Positions 10,210-20,116 of a stretch of 54,510 nt of DNA are shown here, piece by piece; the first letter of the stretch is position 1; every line of letters starts with the position of its first letter. The notes under the pieces are model-generated. The model searched no databases. It worked only from the letters and a program-made list of their open reading frames with translations, and was not told where the DNA came from. Both the position numbers and the translations under genes were made by a program. The DNA is from Flavobacteriaceae bacterium. Its GTDB lineage: Bacteria; Bacteroidota; Bacteroidia; Flavobacteriales; Flavobacteriaceae. Where the stretch lies: NCBI GenBank assembly GCA_029243385.1, contig JAQWSC010000013.1, forward strand, positions 1 through 54,510, written 5' to 3'.

Positions 10210-12816
10210 ATGAACCTACAAAAACTAACAATAAAAGCACAGGAAGCATTGCAACAAGCTCAATTGTTTGCACAAGAACGTTCACACGGGCAAATTGAAA
10301 ACGAGCATGTATTTCATGGAATTCTTTCTGTTGATGAAAACATAGTGTCGTTTTTACTTAAAAAACTAGGAGTCAACGAGCCTTTACTAAAGCAGGTTTT
10401 GGATAAAGAAATTCAAAGCAAAGCCAAAGTATCCGGTGGCGAATTGTCGATGTCGCCCGAAACAGGTAAAACGAATAACAATGCCTTGATTGTTGCTCAA
10501 AAAATGAAGGATGAATTTGCTTCCATTGAACATTTGTTTGTGGCGATACTGAAATCCAAAAGCAACATTGCTCAATTTTTAAAAGATCAAGGGGTTACCG
10601 AAAAAAACACCCTTAGTGCTATCAAAGAATTGCGTAACGGAGCCCGAATTACTTCGCAAACCGCAGAAGATACTTATCAATCGCTGGAAAAGTTTGCCAA
10701 AAATTTAAACCAACTTGCCAAAGAGGGCCGACTGGATCCTGTGATTGGTCGTGATGAAGAAATCAGACGTATTCTACAAATACTTTCCCGACGTACCAAA
10801 AACAACCCTATTTTGGTGGGAGAACCTGGAACAGGCAAAACGGCCATTGCCGAAGGATTGGCGCATCGAATTGTAGATGGCGATGTTCCCGAAAACTTAA
10901 AAAACAAACAACTGTATGCACTGGATATGGGAGCCCTGATTGCAGGCGCCAAATACAAAGGCGAATTTGAAGAACGCCTCAAGTCAGTAATCAAAGAAGT
11001 AACTACCAGTAGCGGAGAAATTATTTTGTTTATTGATGAAATTCATACGTTGGTTGGCGCTGGCGGTGGTGAAGGCGCTATGGATGCAGCCAATATTCTA
11101 AAACCTGCCCTTGCACGCGGCGAACTCAGAGCTATTGGCGCCACCACACTCAATGAGTATCAAAAGTATTTTGAAAAAGACAAGGCTTTGGAACGTCGTT
11201 TTCAAAAAGTGATGGTCGATGAACCCGATACCGAAAGTGCGATTTCCATTCTACGCGGTATCAAGGAAAAGTACGAAACCCATCACAAAGTTCGCATTAA
11301 AGACAGTGCTATTATTGCTGCTGTGGAACTTTCACAACGGTATATTTCCAATCGGTTTTTGCCCGACAAAGCCATTGATCTCATGGATGAAGCTGCATCA
11401 AAATTGCGTATGGAAATGAACTCCAAACCCGAAGAATTGGATGCATTGGATCGAAAAATCATGCAGTTGGAGATTGAAATTGAAGCTATTAAACGAGAAA
11501 AAGATGTCGAAAAACTAAAAAGCTTGAATGCCGAATTGGGCGATTTGAAAGAGGAAAGAAACATTTTTTATTCCAAGTGGAATGCAGAAAAAGAATTGGT
11601 CGATCAAATTCAACAAGCCAAATCGGATTTGGAACAATGTAAAATCGATGCCGAACGTGCCGAACGCGATGGCGACTACGGTAAAGTTGCTGAACTTCGT
11701 TACGGAAAGATGAAATCCATTGAAGAGCAACTACACCAGTTAAACGACCAACTCGTTTCGCAACAACAAAAAGATTCGCTTATTAAAGAAGAAGTCACTC
11801 ACGAAGATATTGCCGAAGTGGTTGCCAAATGGACAGGGATTCCGGTTACCAAAATGCTTCAAGCAGATCGAGATAAGTTGCTGAACTTGGAAACAGAAAT
11901 CCACAAACGCATGGTAGGTCAAGACGAGGCGATTCAAAGAGTTTGTGACGCGGTAAGACGCAGTCGCGCTGGTTTGCAAGATCCCAATCGTCCTACAGGA
12001 AGCTTTTTGTTTTTGGGAACTACCGGAGTGGGTAAAACCGAGCTTGCCAAATCTGTAGCAGCCTTGTTGTTTGACGATGAAAATGCCATGACACGTATTG
12101 ATATGAGCGAGTACCAAGAGCGACACTCAGTAAGTCGATTGATTGGAGCCCCTCCTGGTTATGTGGGATACGACGAGGGCGGACAACTCACAGAAGCCGT
12201 TCGAAGACGCCCCTATTCGGTGGTGTTGCTCGATGAAATTGAAAAAGCCCATCCCGACACGTTTAATATTTTGTTGCAAGTGTTGGACGAAGGACGATTG
12301 ACCGACAACAAAGGTCGCGTTGCCGATTTTAAAAATACCATTATTGTCATGACTAGCAACCTGGGAAGTGAATTGATTCAAGAAACATTTGAAAACATCA
12401 AAGACCTTGATCAGGCCACCGAGCAATCAAAATTGAAAGTATTGGAGTTGTTGCGCACTACAATTCGCCCAGAATTTATCAATCGGATTGACGATATTGT
12501 TATGTTTTCGCCTTTGAATTTAGACGATATTGCCAAGATTGTACAATTACAGATACAGCAAATTGCAGTTCGCTTGGCGCAACAAAACATTGGATTGGAT
12601 AGCACACCCGAAGCCATAGAATGGTTGGCCAAAAAAGGATTCGATCCGCAATTTGGAGCCCGACCCGTCAAAAGAGCCTTACAAACCCATGTGTTAAATG
12701 CACTGTCCAAAGAGTTGCTCAGCGGAAATATCAGTTCCCAAAAAAACATTTTGATTGACGCCTTTGACGATCAATTGGTGTTTCGAAATGCCACTCCGAA
12801 AGATGTGCAACCCTAA
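10210..12816 (+). CDS. clpB: ATP-dependent disaggregase ClpB
   Basis: 868 residues from the ATG at 10210, where the family N-terminus ([14 protein letters not shown]) begins; an open frame back to 10120 is not coding-like. Order: Clp_N domain (1-150), first AAA+ module with GEPGTGKT near 203-211, the coiled-coil middle domain rich in Lys/Glu (about 400-530) that distinguishes ClpB from ClpA/C, second AAA+ module with GTTGVGKT near 603 and GYVGYDEGG pore loop, then the ClpB C-terminal domain. It rescues aggregated proteins with DnaK in the cytosol. It is divergent from the bacilliredoxin-like gene, with smpB 24 bases downstream. Confidence 0.98.
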   Translation: MNLQKLTIKAQEALQQAQLFAQERSHGQIENEHVFHGILSVDENIVSFLLKKLGVNEPLLKQVLDKEIQSKAKVSGGELSMSPETGKTNNNALIVAQKMKDEFASIEHLFVAILKSKSNIAQFLKDQGVTEKNTLSAIKELRNGARITSQTAEDTYQSLEKFAKNLNQLAKEGRLDPVIGRDEEIRRILQILSRRTKNNPILVGEPGTGKTAIAEGLAHRIVDGDVPENLKNKQLYALDMGALIAGAKYKGEFEERLKSVIKEVTTSSGEIILFIDEIHTLVGAGGGEGAMDAANILKPALARGELRAIGATTLNEYQKYFEKDKALERRFQKVMVDEPDTESAISILRGIKEKYETHHKVRIKDSAIIAAVELSQRYISNRFLPDKAIDLMDEAASKLRMEMNSKPEELDALDRKIMQLEIEIEAIKREKDVEKLKSLNAELGDLKEERNIFYSKWNAEKELVDQIQQAKSDLEQCKIDAERAERDGDYGKVAELRYGKMKSIEEQLHQLNDQLVSQQQKDSLIKEEVTHEDIAEVVAKWTGIPVTKMLQADRDKLLNLETEIHKRMVGQDEAIQRVCDAVRRSRAGLQDPNRPTGSFLFLGTTGVGKTELAKSVAALLFDDENAMTRIDMSEYQERHSVSRLIGAPPGYVGYDEGGQLTEAVRRRPYSVVLLDEIEKAHPDTFNILLQVLDEGRLTDNKGRVADFKNTIIVMTSNLGSELIQETFENIKDLDQATEQSKLKVLELLRTTIRPEFINRIDDIVMFSPLNLDDIAKIVQLQIQQIAVRLAQQNIGLDSTPEAIEWLAKKGFDPQFGARPVKRALQTHVLNALSKELLSGNISSQKNILIDAFDDQLVFRNATPKDVQP

Positions 12817-12828
12817 AGGAATAGTTAG

Positions 12829-12836
12829 TACCTTTG
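12829..12836 (+). promoter_or_regulatory. Possible smpB promoter -7 element (leaderless start)
   Basis: TACCTTTG matches TAnnTTTG and ends four bases before the smpB GTG, so a transcript from it would start at or close to the start codon. No clear -33 element is present; smpB may simply be read with clpB. Confidence 0.35.
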
Positions 12837-12840
12837 CGGT

Positions 12841-13299
12841 GTGAACAAACAGGTCAACATCAAAAACAAACGGGCGCGCTTCGAATACGAACTGCTAGAT
12901 ACTTATACAGCAGGCATTGTATTAACAGGTACCGAAATCAAATCGATACGAGCGAGCAAGGCTTCTATTGCCGAAAGTTTTTGTGAATTTAATGACCGTG
13001 GAGAGCTTTTTGTGGTCAATATGACCGTGGACGAATACAGTCACGGAACGCATTACAACCACCGTCCCAAAGCCACTCGAAAATTGTTGCTCAACAAAAA
13101 AGAGTTGCAAAAATTGTGGAAACAAGTCAAAAATGTGGGACTTACCATTGTTCCTCTCAATTTGTTTGTCAACGAAAAAGGCTATGCCAAGTTGCGTATT
13201 TCGTTGGCCAAAGGAAAAAAACTCTACGACAAACGCAATACCCTAAAAGACCGCGACAACCAACGGACTCTCGCTCGGGTAAAAAAGAATTTTAAGTAG
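12841..13299 (+). CDS. smpB: SsrA-binding protein SmpB
   Basis: 152 residues starting at GTG 12841. It binds tmRNA and guides it to stalled ribosomes in trans-translation. Visible family marks: NKRARFEYELLDTYTAGIVLTGTEIKSIR, SFCEFNDRGELFV, the basic stretch RKLLLNKKEL, and the C-terminal tail KGKKLYDKRNTLKDRD, which reaches the decoding centre. Length and all blocks are normal. No tmRNA gene is seen in this window. Confidence 0.97.
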   Translation: MNKQVNIKNKRARFEYELLDTYTAGIVLTGTEIKSIRASKASIAESFCEFNDRGELFVVNMTVDEYSHGTHYNHRPKATRKLLLNKKELQKLWKQVKNVGLTIVPLNLFVNEKGYAKLRISLAKGKKLYDKRNTLKDRDNQRTLARVKKNFK

Positions 13300-13491
13300 C
13301 CTTTTTTGTGATTTCTTTTTTTTTTATAAATTAGCAGTAGAAACGCACCCTAATCGATTCTACAAACATGAATAACCTACAAAGACTCCTATATCCAGAA
13401 AGTTTTTTTGATTCATTTAGTATTTCTAATGTATGATATAGTGTTGTTTAAACCTAAAATTAAAATGAATAATAACCCTAATATCTTAATC

Positions 13492-14062
13492 ATGAATTTT
13501 AAGCAAACAAATCGACAATTAAAAACAATTCTTCTCGCAATGGCTACACTGATTCTTTATTCTTGTGGCTCTACTAGCTCATTGTCTTCATCAAACAAAG
13601 AAATTAAATCTTTCGCAATATGAATATCTGGTCGTTGAAAAAGTGGTAGACAAAACAAAAAAAAAGAATACGCCTGATTATTTTTTAGAAAAATTTCAAG
13701 ATAAATTAGTGTCTTCATTAAAACAGAAAAATATTTTTATATCCGTTGATAAAGAGCTCAAAGATTCTATTTATTTAGACAAAACACTATTATTGCGAGC
13801 AGGTGTAACGAGATATTCCGAAGGTAATCCTGCCTTAAAAATGCTCGTTGGTTTTGGTGCTGGAAGCTCATATTTAGATGCTTTAGTTTTTTTGGTTAAT
13901 GCAAAAAACAACTCCATAATTGGCAACATTAAGATTGACAAAAACAGTTGGGCTCTTGGTGGAGCAATAGCAGCTAGCCAAAGTGTAGATACTTTTTTGG
14001 ATGGTAGTTGTAAAAAAATAGCAAGTGAAATTGAAAAAGCAAAAACAGGAATATCAAATTAA
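13492..14062 (+). pseudogene. DUF4410-like lipoprotein gene, interrupted by a frameshift
   Basis: The ATG at 13492 opens a lipoprotein signal (ILLAMATLILYSC, then GSTSSLSSSN), but this frame stops at 13621-13623. The mature part continues in the next frame to 14062: YEYLVVEKVVDK, EKFQDKLVSSLKQ and the core VGFGAGSSYLDALVFLV, which resembles DUF4410 (conserved GFGAG block). The second frame is open only from about 13550, so one base appears gained (or two lost) between 13565 and 13620. Joined, the product would be about 189 residues. Either the gene is recently inactivated or the read has a single indel error. The remaining 3' part has no signal peptide of its own. Function is unknown. Confidence 0.65.
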
Positions 14063-14111
14063 CTTGAAAGTTGAAAAGCGAATAAACCCTTGAATTATTT
14101 ACTAATTTCCG

Positions 14112-14255
14112 CTGGCGCGCGTCTGTGACGCGTGTCTTTCTTTAAAAAATGGTGTCCTTAAGTATCCAAAAAATCCTAGTTATGACAAATAATGCTAACT
14201 TATTTTTTAAAACAAATTGCCACAAAGGTTGGTCACGCGTTAAAACGCGCGCCAG
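14112..14255. repeat. REP-like inverted hairpin pair (REPIN-like element)
   Basis: Two G+C-rich units face each other: CTGGCGCGCGT...ACGCGTG at 14112-14134 and its inverted counterpart CACGCGT...ACGCGCGCCAG at 14234-14255. Each folds into its own hairpin. The inner stem differs but stays paired: GTC-TGT-GAC in the first, GTT-TT-AAC in the second (read in the same sense), a compensatory change. This matches REP sequences mobilised by REP-associated tyrosine transposases. No such transposase is in the window. The 100 bases between the units are A+T-rich and hold no gene. Confidence 0.6.
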
Positions 14256-14334
14256 TCGGGCTGTTTACAGGTTAACGAGAATTGTTGTTAGAATGTCTAT
14301 TTTTATTCCGTTTGGGTTTATTGGACTTGTTTCC

Positions 14335-15570
14335 CTAATGCCTGTTTTGTCCACCCGCATGTGAATTGCGTCCGTTTCGGTTTCTAGTACTTCTCGTATT
14401 TCGTTGTTTCTTTTTGGGAGGAGCACTTGGCGCATTGGGGTCGGGTTCAAAACCTTCAATAATTTCTACAGGAAGTTGTAATCCAACCAATTTTTCGATG
14501 GATTTCAAATACGCTCTTTCTTCGCCACAAACAAGAGAAATGGCTACGCCGCTTGCCCCTGCTCTACCCGTACGTCCAATTCGGTGAACATAATCTTCTG
14601 AAATATTGGGCAATTCAAAATTCACCACATGAGGCAACAAAGGAATGTCCAAACCTCTTGCGGCAATATCGGTAGCAACCATAACTTGAACCTCGCCGCT
14701 TTTAAATCCAGCCAAAGCTTTGGTTCGTGCACCTTGACTTTTGTTTCCATGAATAGCAGCCGCTGAAATTCCTGCACTTACCATTTTTTTGCACAATTTA
14801 TTGGCACCGTGTTTGGTTCGTGTAAAAACCAATACTTGTTGCCATCCGCCTTCAAGAATGAGTTTTATAATCAATCCTGTTTTGAGTCCTTTCGCAACGC
14901 GATATACCTTTTGATTGATACTCTCTACAGTAGAATTTTCGGGAGTGGCTTCTACTTGAACGGGACTATTCAGAATGCCGTGAGCCAATTTTTTAATTTC
15001 CTTTGAAAAAGTTGCCGAAAACATCAAATTCTGACGGTTTTTAGGAAGGAGCCTCATAATGCGCTCAATGTCTCTCAAAAATCCCATATCAAGCATTCGA
15101 TCGGCTTCGTCCAAAACAAAAAAATCGACTTTCGAAAGCGACAATGCCTTTTGGTTTTCTAGATCAATCAAACGCCCAGGTGTGGCGACCAAAATATCCA
15201 CGCCTCTGCGAAGAGTGGCTATTTGTGGATTTTGGTTGACTCCACCAAAAATAACAGTGGAACGAATGTTTAAGAACTGACTATAGGTTTTGATATTGGC
15301 TTGAACTTGTGCAGCCAACTCGCGTGTGGGTGTTAACACCAATGCCCGAATAGGACGGTGTTTTACCGTTTGATGTTGCGAAAGTTTATGAAGCATCGGC
15401 AAGGTAAATCCTGCGGTTTTACCAGTTCCTGTTTGAGCCGAGGCCAAAACATCGCGCCCTTTCAATACTTCAGGAATGGCTTTTTGTTGAATAGGTGTTG
15501 GCTCGGTGTAACCTTGTTTACTGATTGCTTTTAGTATCGCATCAGAAAGCCCTAATGAGGTAAATGACAT
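14335..15570 (-). CDS. rhlE: DEAD-box ATP-dependent RNA helicase (RhlE-like)
   Basis: 411 residues. Q motif region ([27 protein letters not shown]), motif I AQTGTGKT near 44-51, motif Ia PTRELAAQ, motif II DEAD near 150, motif III SAT, and helicase C-terminal motifs [12 protein letters not shown] and [10 protein letters not shown] are all intact. The last 35 residues are basic and low-complexity (Lys, Arg, Asn), a likely RNA-contacting tail. Such enzymes unwind short RNA duplexes in ribosome assembly, RNA decay or cold adaptation. RhlE is the closest family by the order of motifs and size. The 3' end lies 80 bases from the REP-like pair. Upstream there is a TACTTTTG -7 element (15625-15632, minus). 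Confidence 0.93.
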   Translation of the reverse strand: MSFTSLGLSDAILKAISKQGYTEPTPIQQKAIPEVLKGRDVLASAQTGTGKTAGFTLPMLHKLSQHQTVKHRPIRALVLTPTRELAAQVQANIKTYSQFLNIRSTVIFGGVNQNPQIATLRRGVDILVATPGRLIDLENQKALSLSKVDFFVLDEADRMLDMGFLRDIERIMRLLPKNRQNLMFSATFSKEIKKLAHGILNSPVQVEATPENSTVESINQKVYRVAKGLKTGLIIKLILEGGWQQVLVFTRTKHGANKLCKKMVSAGISAAAIHGNKSQGARTKALAGFKSGEVQVMVATDIAARGLDIPLLPHVVNFELPNISEDYVHRIGRTGRAGASGVAISLVCGEERAYLKSIEKLVGLQLPVEIIEGFEPDPNAPSAPPKKKQRNTRSTRNRNGRNSHAGGQNRH

Positions 15571-15605
15571 ATAAAATGGTTTGGCAAATGACCATCTAAT
15601 CGTTT

Positions 15606-15694
15606 AGTGTCATTTTCTTAGCAGCAAAAGTACGGCTATTTTGAGTCGTAATAGGTGGTTTTGATGTTTTTATTCTAAAATAAAAAATGACACT
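15606..15694. repeat. 11-bp inverted repeat between helicase and ychF
   Basis: AGTGTCATTTT (15606-15616) and AAAATGACACT (15684-15694) are perfect complements 67 bases apart, and the similarity extends loosely inward (CTTAG / CTAAA). They flank the putative helicase promoter. They could be operator half-sites or a long hairpin in the ychF read-through transcript. Confidence 0.4.
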
Positions 15695-15729
15695 GCACCT
15701 GTAGGGTTGAATACCAAAGATCGTATGTA

Positions 15730-16824
15730 TTACACATTAAAACGAAAATGCATTACATCGCCGTCTTTCACGATATACTCTTTTCCTTCCACTCGCATTT
15801 TTCCTGCATCTTTGACTTTGGCTTCTGACTGGTAAGTTTGATAATCGGTAAAGGCAATCACTTCGGCACGAATAAATCCTTTTTCGAAATCGGAATGAAT
15901 CACTCCAGCAGCTTGCGGTGCTGAGGCACCAATAGGAATGGTCCACGCGCGTACTTCTTTTTCTCCAGCGGTAAAATACGTTTGCAAATCGAGCAATGCG
16001 TAGGCAGCCCGAATAAGCTTCGAGGCTCCTGCTTCTTCCAATCCGATGTCTTCCAAAAACAATTGGCGTTCTTCGTAATCTTCAAGTTCAGCAATATCGG
16101 CTTCTGTTCCCACAGCCAAAACCAATACGTCAGCCTGTTCGTTTGCAACCGCTTTTTTGACCTGATTTACATAATCGTTTCCCGACACAGCAGCACTTTC
16201 GTCAACATTACAAACATACAAAACCGGTTTGTCGGTTATCAGTTGTAATGGTTTTACATAGGCCGCTCGATCATCATCAGAAAGTGCTATTGCACGAACC
16301 GATACAGCCGCTTCCAATCCTTTTTGAAGTGTTTCCAAAACCGCTAATTCTTTTTGTGCTTCTTTGTTTCCTGTTTTGGCTGCACGCTTGGTTTTATCCA
16401 TTTTCTTTTCAACAGCTTCCAAATCTTTGAGTTGCAATTCGATGTCGATGGTTTCTTTGTCTCGAACTGGGTTTACAGAATTATCAACATGCACAATATT
16501 ATCGTTATCAAAACAGCGAAGTACATGCAAAATGGCATCCGTTTCACGAATATTGCCCAAAAACTGATTACCCAAACCTTCTCCCTTACTGGCTCCTTTA
16601 ACCAATCCAGCAATATCAACAATTTCGACGGTGGCTGGCAGAACTTTTTCAGGATTGACCAATTGTTCCAAAACTTGGATGCGAGGATCGGGTACGTTTA
16701 CGACTCCCACATTGGGCTCTATTGTACAAAAAGGAAAATTAGCACTTTGTGCTTTGGCATTGGATAAACAATTGAACAATGTGGACTTTCCAACATTAGG
16801 AAGCCCTACGATTCCTGCTTTCAT
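15730..16824 (-). CDS. ychF: Redox-regulated ATPase / Obg-family GTPase-like protein YchF
   Basis: 364 residues, normal for the family. G1 is GLPNVGKST (residues 7-15), followed by [20 protein letters not shown]3 [10 protein letters not shown], and the family-specific G4 region (CNVD, giving ATP preference). A coiled segment is followed by a C-terminal TGS domain ([19 protein letters not shown]... [14 protein letters not shown]). YchF binds ribosomes and is linked to translation and oxidative stress; it is cytosolic. A -7-like TATATTTG lies at 16841-16848 on the minus strand. Confidence 0.97.
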   Translation of the reverse strand: MKAGIVGLPNVGKSTLFNCLSNAKAQSANFPFCTIEPNVGVVNVPDPRIQVLEQLVNPEKVLPATVEIVDIAGLVKGASKGEGLGNQFLGNIRETDAILHVLRCFDNDNIVHVDNSVNPVRDKETIDIELQLKDLEAVEKKMDKTKRAAKTGNKEAQKELAVLETLQKGLEAAVSVRAIALSDDDRAAYVKPLQLITDKPVLYVCNVDESAAVSGNDYVNQVKKAVANEQADVLVLAVGTEADIAELEDYEERQLFLEDIGLEEAGASKLIRAAYALLDLQTYFTAGEKEVRAWTIPIGASAPQAAGVIHSDFEKGFIRAEVIAFTDYQTYQSEAKVKDAGKMRVEGKEYIVKDGDVMHFRFNV

Positions 16825-16951
16825 GAATTTAAAATTTTGGCAAATATACTACCATTTATTTCAAAAAAATTAGTAATTCAATTGAGAAATATTTATTTAC
16901 TGTAGCATTTTTTTGATATATTCGTATAATATTAATCAAATTTTAACAACT

Positions 16952-19630
16952 ATGATGAAATTAAAAATTACAATGCTGTTTCTAATCGGAGCGACATTCA
17001 TCTCTGCCAAACAAGGGGTGTCAGGTGTTGTGTCTGATGCTAATGGAAACCCAATTCCAGGGGTAAATGTGGTCGAAAAGGGCACATCCAATGGAACCGC
17101 TTCTGACTTCGATGGAAACTACTCGATTTCAACAAGCAGCAATGCCACGCTAGTATTCAGCTATGTTGGATACGGTACGGTAGAGCAAGCTGTAAGTGGA
17201 GCCTCTATGAACGTAACACTATCTGAGGGAGAAAAACTCGATGAAATAGTGTTAACAGGTAACCGCTCTAAGCCAAGAACGATTCTTGACTCAGCTTCAC
17301 CGATCGACAACATTAGCTTTGAAGAGCTAACCAGTGGTGGTCAAAACAACATCGAAGCGATGCTGACCTTTAAGGTGCCTTCGTTTAATGCGCAAAACCA
17401 AGCCATTTCCGATGCAACTGCTCACTACGATCCAGCTGATCTGCGTGGATTAGGACCTAGTAGAACATTGGTTTTGGTAAACGGAAAACGTAAAAATCAA
17501 AGTGCCCAAGTGTACTTGAACCGAACTCCTGGTAAAGGTGAAGTTGGGGTTGATTTAAAAAGTATCCCAACAGCAGCTATTGAGCGTGTTGAGATCCTTC
17601 GAGATGGAGCTTCTGCACAATACGGTTCTGATGCAATTGCTGGGGTTATTAATATGGTTTTGAAAAAAGATGTTCAGTATTCTACGTTCAACGTAAAATC
17701 AGGAATCACTTCACAAGGAGATGGATTTAATTTTGCTGCGGATTTTAACACATCTATGCCTTTTGGTGATGGAGGGTTTGTTAACCTAACATTGGGGTAT
17801 TCTGACCAAAAACTAACCAACCGTGCAGGAACACCAGGTACAGACGACTTGCCTGGAGCACCTGATTCTGCTGACTTTGATACAACTGCAGAGTACAACA
17901 CAGCTAATGATTACCATAACGAGCATATTGGTCATTGGACTGAATGGGCTACTGAAAATCCCGATTTGGGAATGCATGTAGGTCAACCGGATATCACTAA
18001 GCGTGATTTGTTTGTAAACATGGGTCATCCCATTGGAGACAACATGGAATTGTACTCATTCCATGGATTAACTTCACGTTCTGGACGAAGTTTTGCATAT
18101 TATAGAGCTCCTTATTGGAGACAAGACACTGTGGGTGATCTTGATTTTATTACTAAATCACAAGATTTTATTGGATATCAACCAACTTTTGAAACTCAAA
18201 TTGAAGATCATATCAATGTTCTTGGTTTGACGTTTCAAGCTGCAGGATGGGACGCAGACGCTAGTATTACTTACGGAAAAAATAGTGTAAACTACACTGT
18301 AAATAATTCTGTAAATCGTGATTATTTAGCTCAAAACGGAACTTCTCCACGTACATTCCATCCGGGTGGATACAGTTTAAGCAATGTAATTACCAACTTG
18401 GATTTTTCTAGAGTTTATAACGATATGGTTAGTGCGTCTTTTGGGATTGAGCACAAAACTGAATATTTTGAGGCTATAGAAGGAAATCCTCTATCATATT
18501 ATGGGTCTGGTTCCGATTCTTTTGCTGGAATCAAGCCTGCTGAGGCTGGAGAATGGAATCGAGACAACTTTGCTGCCTATGCGGGAATTGATTTGGATAT
18601 GTCCGATGATTTATTAATCAGTTTTGCTGGACGCTTTGAGGACTACTCTGATTTTGGAGATAACTTTTCATGGAAAGCTGCTGGTCGATACAAACTTGGT
18701 GATAGTGGAGTTCTTAGAGCTTCTCATAGTACTGGGTTTAGAGCACCTACACTTCACCAGCGTCACTTGACAAACAGTCAATACATTATTGTTGCAAGTT
18801 CACCTGAGCCATTGCTTCAAGGAACGTTGTCAAACAACAATCCTGCTGTAGAAGCCTTAGGAGTTCCTAATTTGTTTGCTGAAACATCAATGAACACATC
18901 TGTTGGATTTACGTACAAGCACAATAGCAATTTCTCTGCTTCATTGGATTTTTACCAAATCAAAGTAGACGATCGTGTATTGTTCTCGTCTCAAATTGGT
19001 TCGGATGCTGATGACACTACAACAAATCCTGTTGAGCAAATTCTTGAGGACAATGGAGTTGTAGCTGTACAATTCTTTATCAACGCCGGAGATACTAAAA
19101 CTACGGGGGTTGATTTTGTAATGAATTACAGAAATATGGAATTGGGGAACGGTACGTTAGACGCAAGTTTGGCTGCCAACTTCAACAAAACCACGATTGC
19201 ATCTATTAATACTCCAGATGCACTAGCAGAAAACGGATATGATATCTTCGCTCGTATTGAAAAAGGATTGATTACCAATGCACGTCCACGTTCCAAAGTA
19301 ATTTTAGGACTGGATTATAACTTAGACAATTGGGATATCGGTTTGTACAATACTGCTTTTGGTGAAGTTACAATTACTTCTCCAAACGGAGCATCATTCG
19401 ATCAAACGTTATCGTCTAAAATAGCTACTGATATCAGTGCTTCTTATAATATTACTGAAAACCTAAGTTTGACAGGTATTATAAACAACTTGTTTGATGT
19501 ATATCCTGATGTGACAGATGCGTCCACAGGAACTGCTCAAGCTGGAAGTCGATTTGTGTACTCTTCAGAGGTACAACAATTGGGTCAATTGGGTACAGTT
19601 TATAATGTAGCTTTACGATACCAATTCTAA
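16952..19630 (+). CDS. TonB-dependent outer-membrane receptor with carboxypeptidase-regulatory-like domain
   Basis: 892 residues from the ATG at 16952 (the upstream frame start at 16913 lies in promoter-like sequence). A signal peptide of about 20 residues precedes a CarboxypepD_reg-like domain (GVVSDANGNPIPGVNVVEKGTSNGT), the plug (ALRGLGPSRTLVLVNGKR-like segment, RVEILRDGASAQYGSDAIAGVINMVLKK), and a beta-barrel ending in the typical C-terminal Phe (VALRYQF). It imports a substrate across the outer membrane using TonB/ExbBD. No SusD partner or degradation enzymes are adjacent, so this is not a SusCD-type polysaccharide locus, and the ligand is unknown. It is followed by a strong terminator. 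Confidence 0.93.
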   Translation: MMKLKITMLFLIGATFISAKQGVSGVVSDANGNPIPGVNVVEKGTSNGTASDFDGNYSISTSSNATLVFSYVGYGTVEQAVSGASMNVTLSEGEKLDEIVLTGNRSKPRTILDSASPIDNISFEELTSGGQNNIEAMLTFKVPSFNAQNQAISDATAHYDPADLRGLGPSRTLVLVNGKRKNQSAQVYLNRTPGKGEVGVDLKSIPTAAIERVEILRDGASAQYGSDAIAGVINMVLKKDVQYSTFNVKSGITSQGDGFNFAADFNTSMPFGDGGFVNLTLGYSDQKLTNRAGTPGTDDLPGAPDSADFDTTAEYNTANDYHNEHIGHWTEWATENPDLGMHVGQPDITKRDLFVNMGHPIGDNMELYSFHGLTSRSGRSFAYYRAPYWRQDTVGDLDFITKSQDFIGYQPTFETQIEDHINVLGLTFQAAGWDADASITYGKNSVNYTVNNSVNRDYLAQNGTSPRTFHPGGYSLSNVITNLDFSRVYNDMVSASFGIEHKTEYFEAIEGNPLSYYGSGSDSFAGIKPAEAGEWNRDNFAAYAGIDLDMSDDLLISFAGRFEDYSDFGDNFSWKAAGRYKLGDSGVLRASHSTGFRAPTLHQRHLTNSQYIIVASSPEPLLQGTLSNNNPAVEALGVPNLFAETSMNTSVGFTYKHNSNFSASLDFYQIKVDDRVLFSSQIGSDADDTTTNPVEQILEDNGVVAVQFFINAGDTKTTGVDFVMNYRNMELGNGTLDASLAANFNKTTIASINTPDALAENGYDIFARIEKGLITNARPRSKVILGLDYNLDNWDIGLYNTAFGEVTITSPNGASFDQTLSSKIATDISASYNITENLSLTGIINNLFDVYPDVTDASTGTAQAGSRFVYSSEVQQLGQLGTVYNVALRYQF

Positions 19631-19652
19631 AAGACTTCACGTCTTAAAATGC

Positions 19653-19683
19653 AAAAAGCCCAAACATAGTTTGGGCTTTTTTT
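19653..19683. terminator. Strong bidirectional intrinsic terminator
   Basis: A 13-bp stem (AAAAAGCCCAAAC with GTTTGGGCTTTTT) and a three-base loop, with a T run on the plus side and A run on the other. It sits between the convergent receptor and ferredoxin genes. Confidence 0.9.
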
Positions 19684-19703
19684 ATTAGTAGTAGCTTTCT
19701 ATT

Positions 19704-20057
19704 TTAATCTTCTGGATGCATAAAGCGTTGTTTTCCCAAAAGTGCTTCTTCAGTTTCTACGTGCTCATCGTCAGGAACGCAACAATCTACAGGACATACA
19801 GCAGCGCATTGAGGCTCATCATGAAATCCTTTACACTCAGTACATTTGTCAGGAACAATATAGTAGAGTTCATCCGATATGGGTTCTTGTATATCGTCTG
19901 CATTTGCTTGTTTTCCATTAGGCAACACAATATCACCGGAAAGACTGGTTCCTTCAGAAAATTTCCAATCATACGCCCCTTCATAGATGGCTGTGTTTGG
20001 ACATTCAGGCTCGCAAGCTCCACAGTTAATACATTCGTCAGTAATGATAATTGCCAT
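19704..20057 (-). CDS. 4Fe-4S dicluster ferredoxin
   Basis: 117 residues from the ATG at 20057 (an upstream ATG at 20084 adds nine residues that overlap the promoter). The N-terminal cluster motif is [12 protein letters not shown] and the second is [22 protein letters not shown], giving two [4Fe-4S] sites separated by an acidic insert of about 50 residues. It is a cytosolic electron carrier; the partner is unknown. It is divergent from the LuxC-like acyl-CoA reductase gene, 59 bases away. Confidence 0.93.
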   Translation of the reverse strand: MAIIITDECINCGACEPECPNTAIYEGAYDWKFSEGTSLSGDIVLPNGKQANADDIQEPISDELYYIVPDKCTECKGFHDEPQCAAVCPVDCCVPDDEHVETEEALLGKQRFMHPED

Positions 20058-20081
20058 GAGAAAAAATTGATTAATTTTGGG

Positions 20082-20113
20082 CAAAAATAAAGCCTAAACC
20101 GTTCCTAAACAAA
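20082..20113 (-). promoter_or_regulatory. Ferredoxin gene promoter
   Basis: On the minus strand TTTG (20110-20113 complement), 20 bases, TATTTTTG (20082-20089 complement). It fits the Bacteroidota consensus well and overlaps the leader of the divergent acyl-CoA reductase gene. Confidence 0.6.
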
Positions 20114-20116
20114 TTT

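Noticed and set aside
13368-13436. 22-codon open frame (MNNLQRLLYPESFF...) between smpB and the frameshifted lipoprotein gene
   Set aside because: Too short, no family match, no clear start signal; possible remnant but not supportable.
14149-14364. 71-codon open frame across the REP-like pair
   Set aside because: It reads through the hairpins and into the helicase 3' end antisense; no coding character.
16354-16767. 137-codon open frame on plus strand inside ychF
   Set aside because: It is antisense to a fully conserved gene, and its translation has no family character; a shadow frame.
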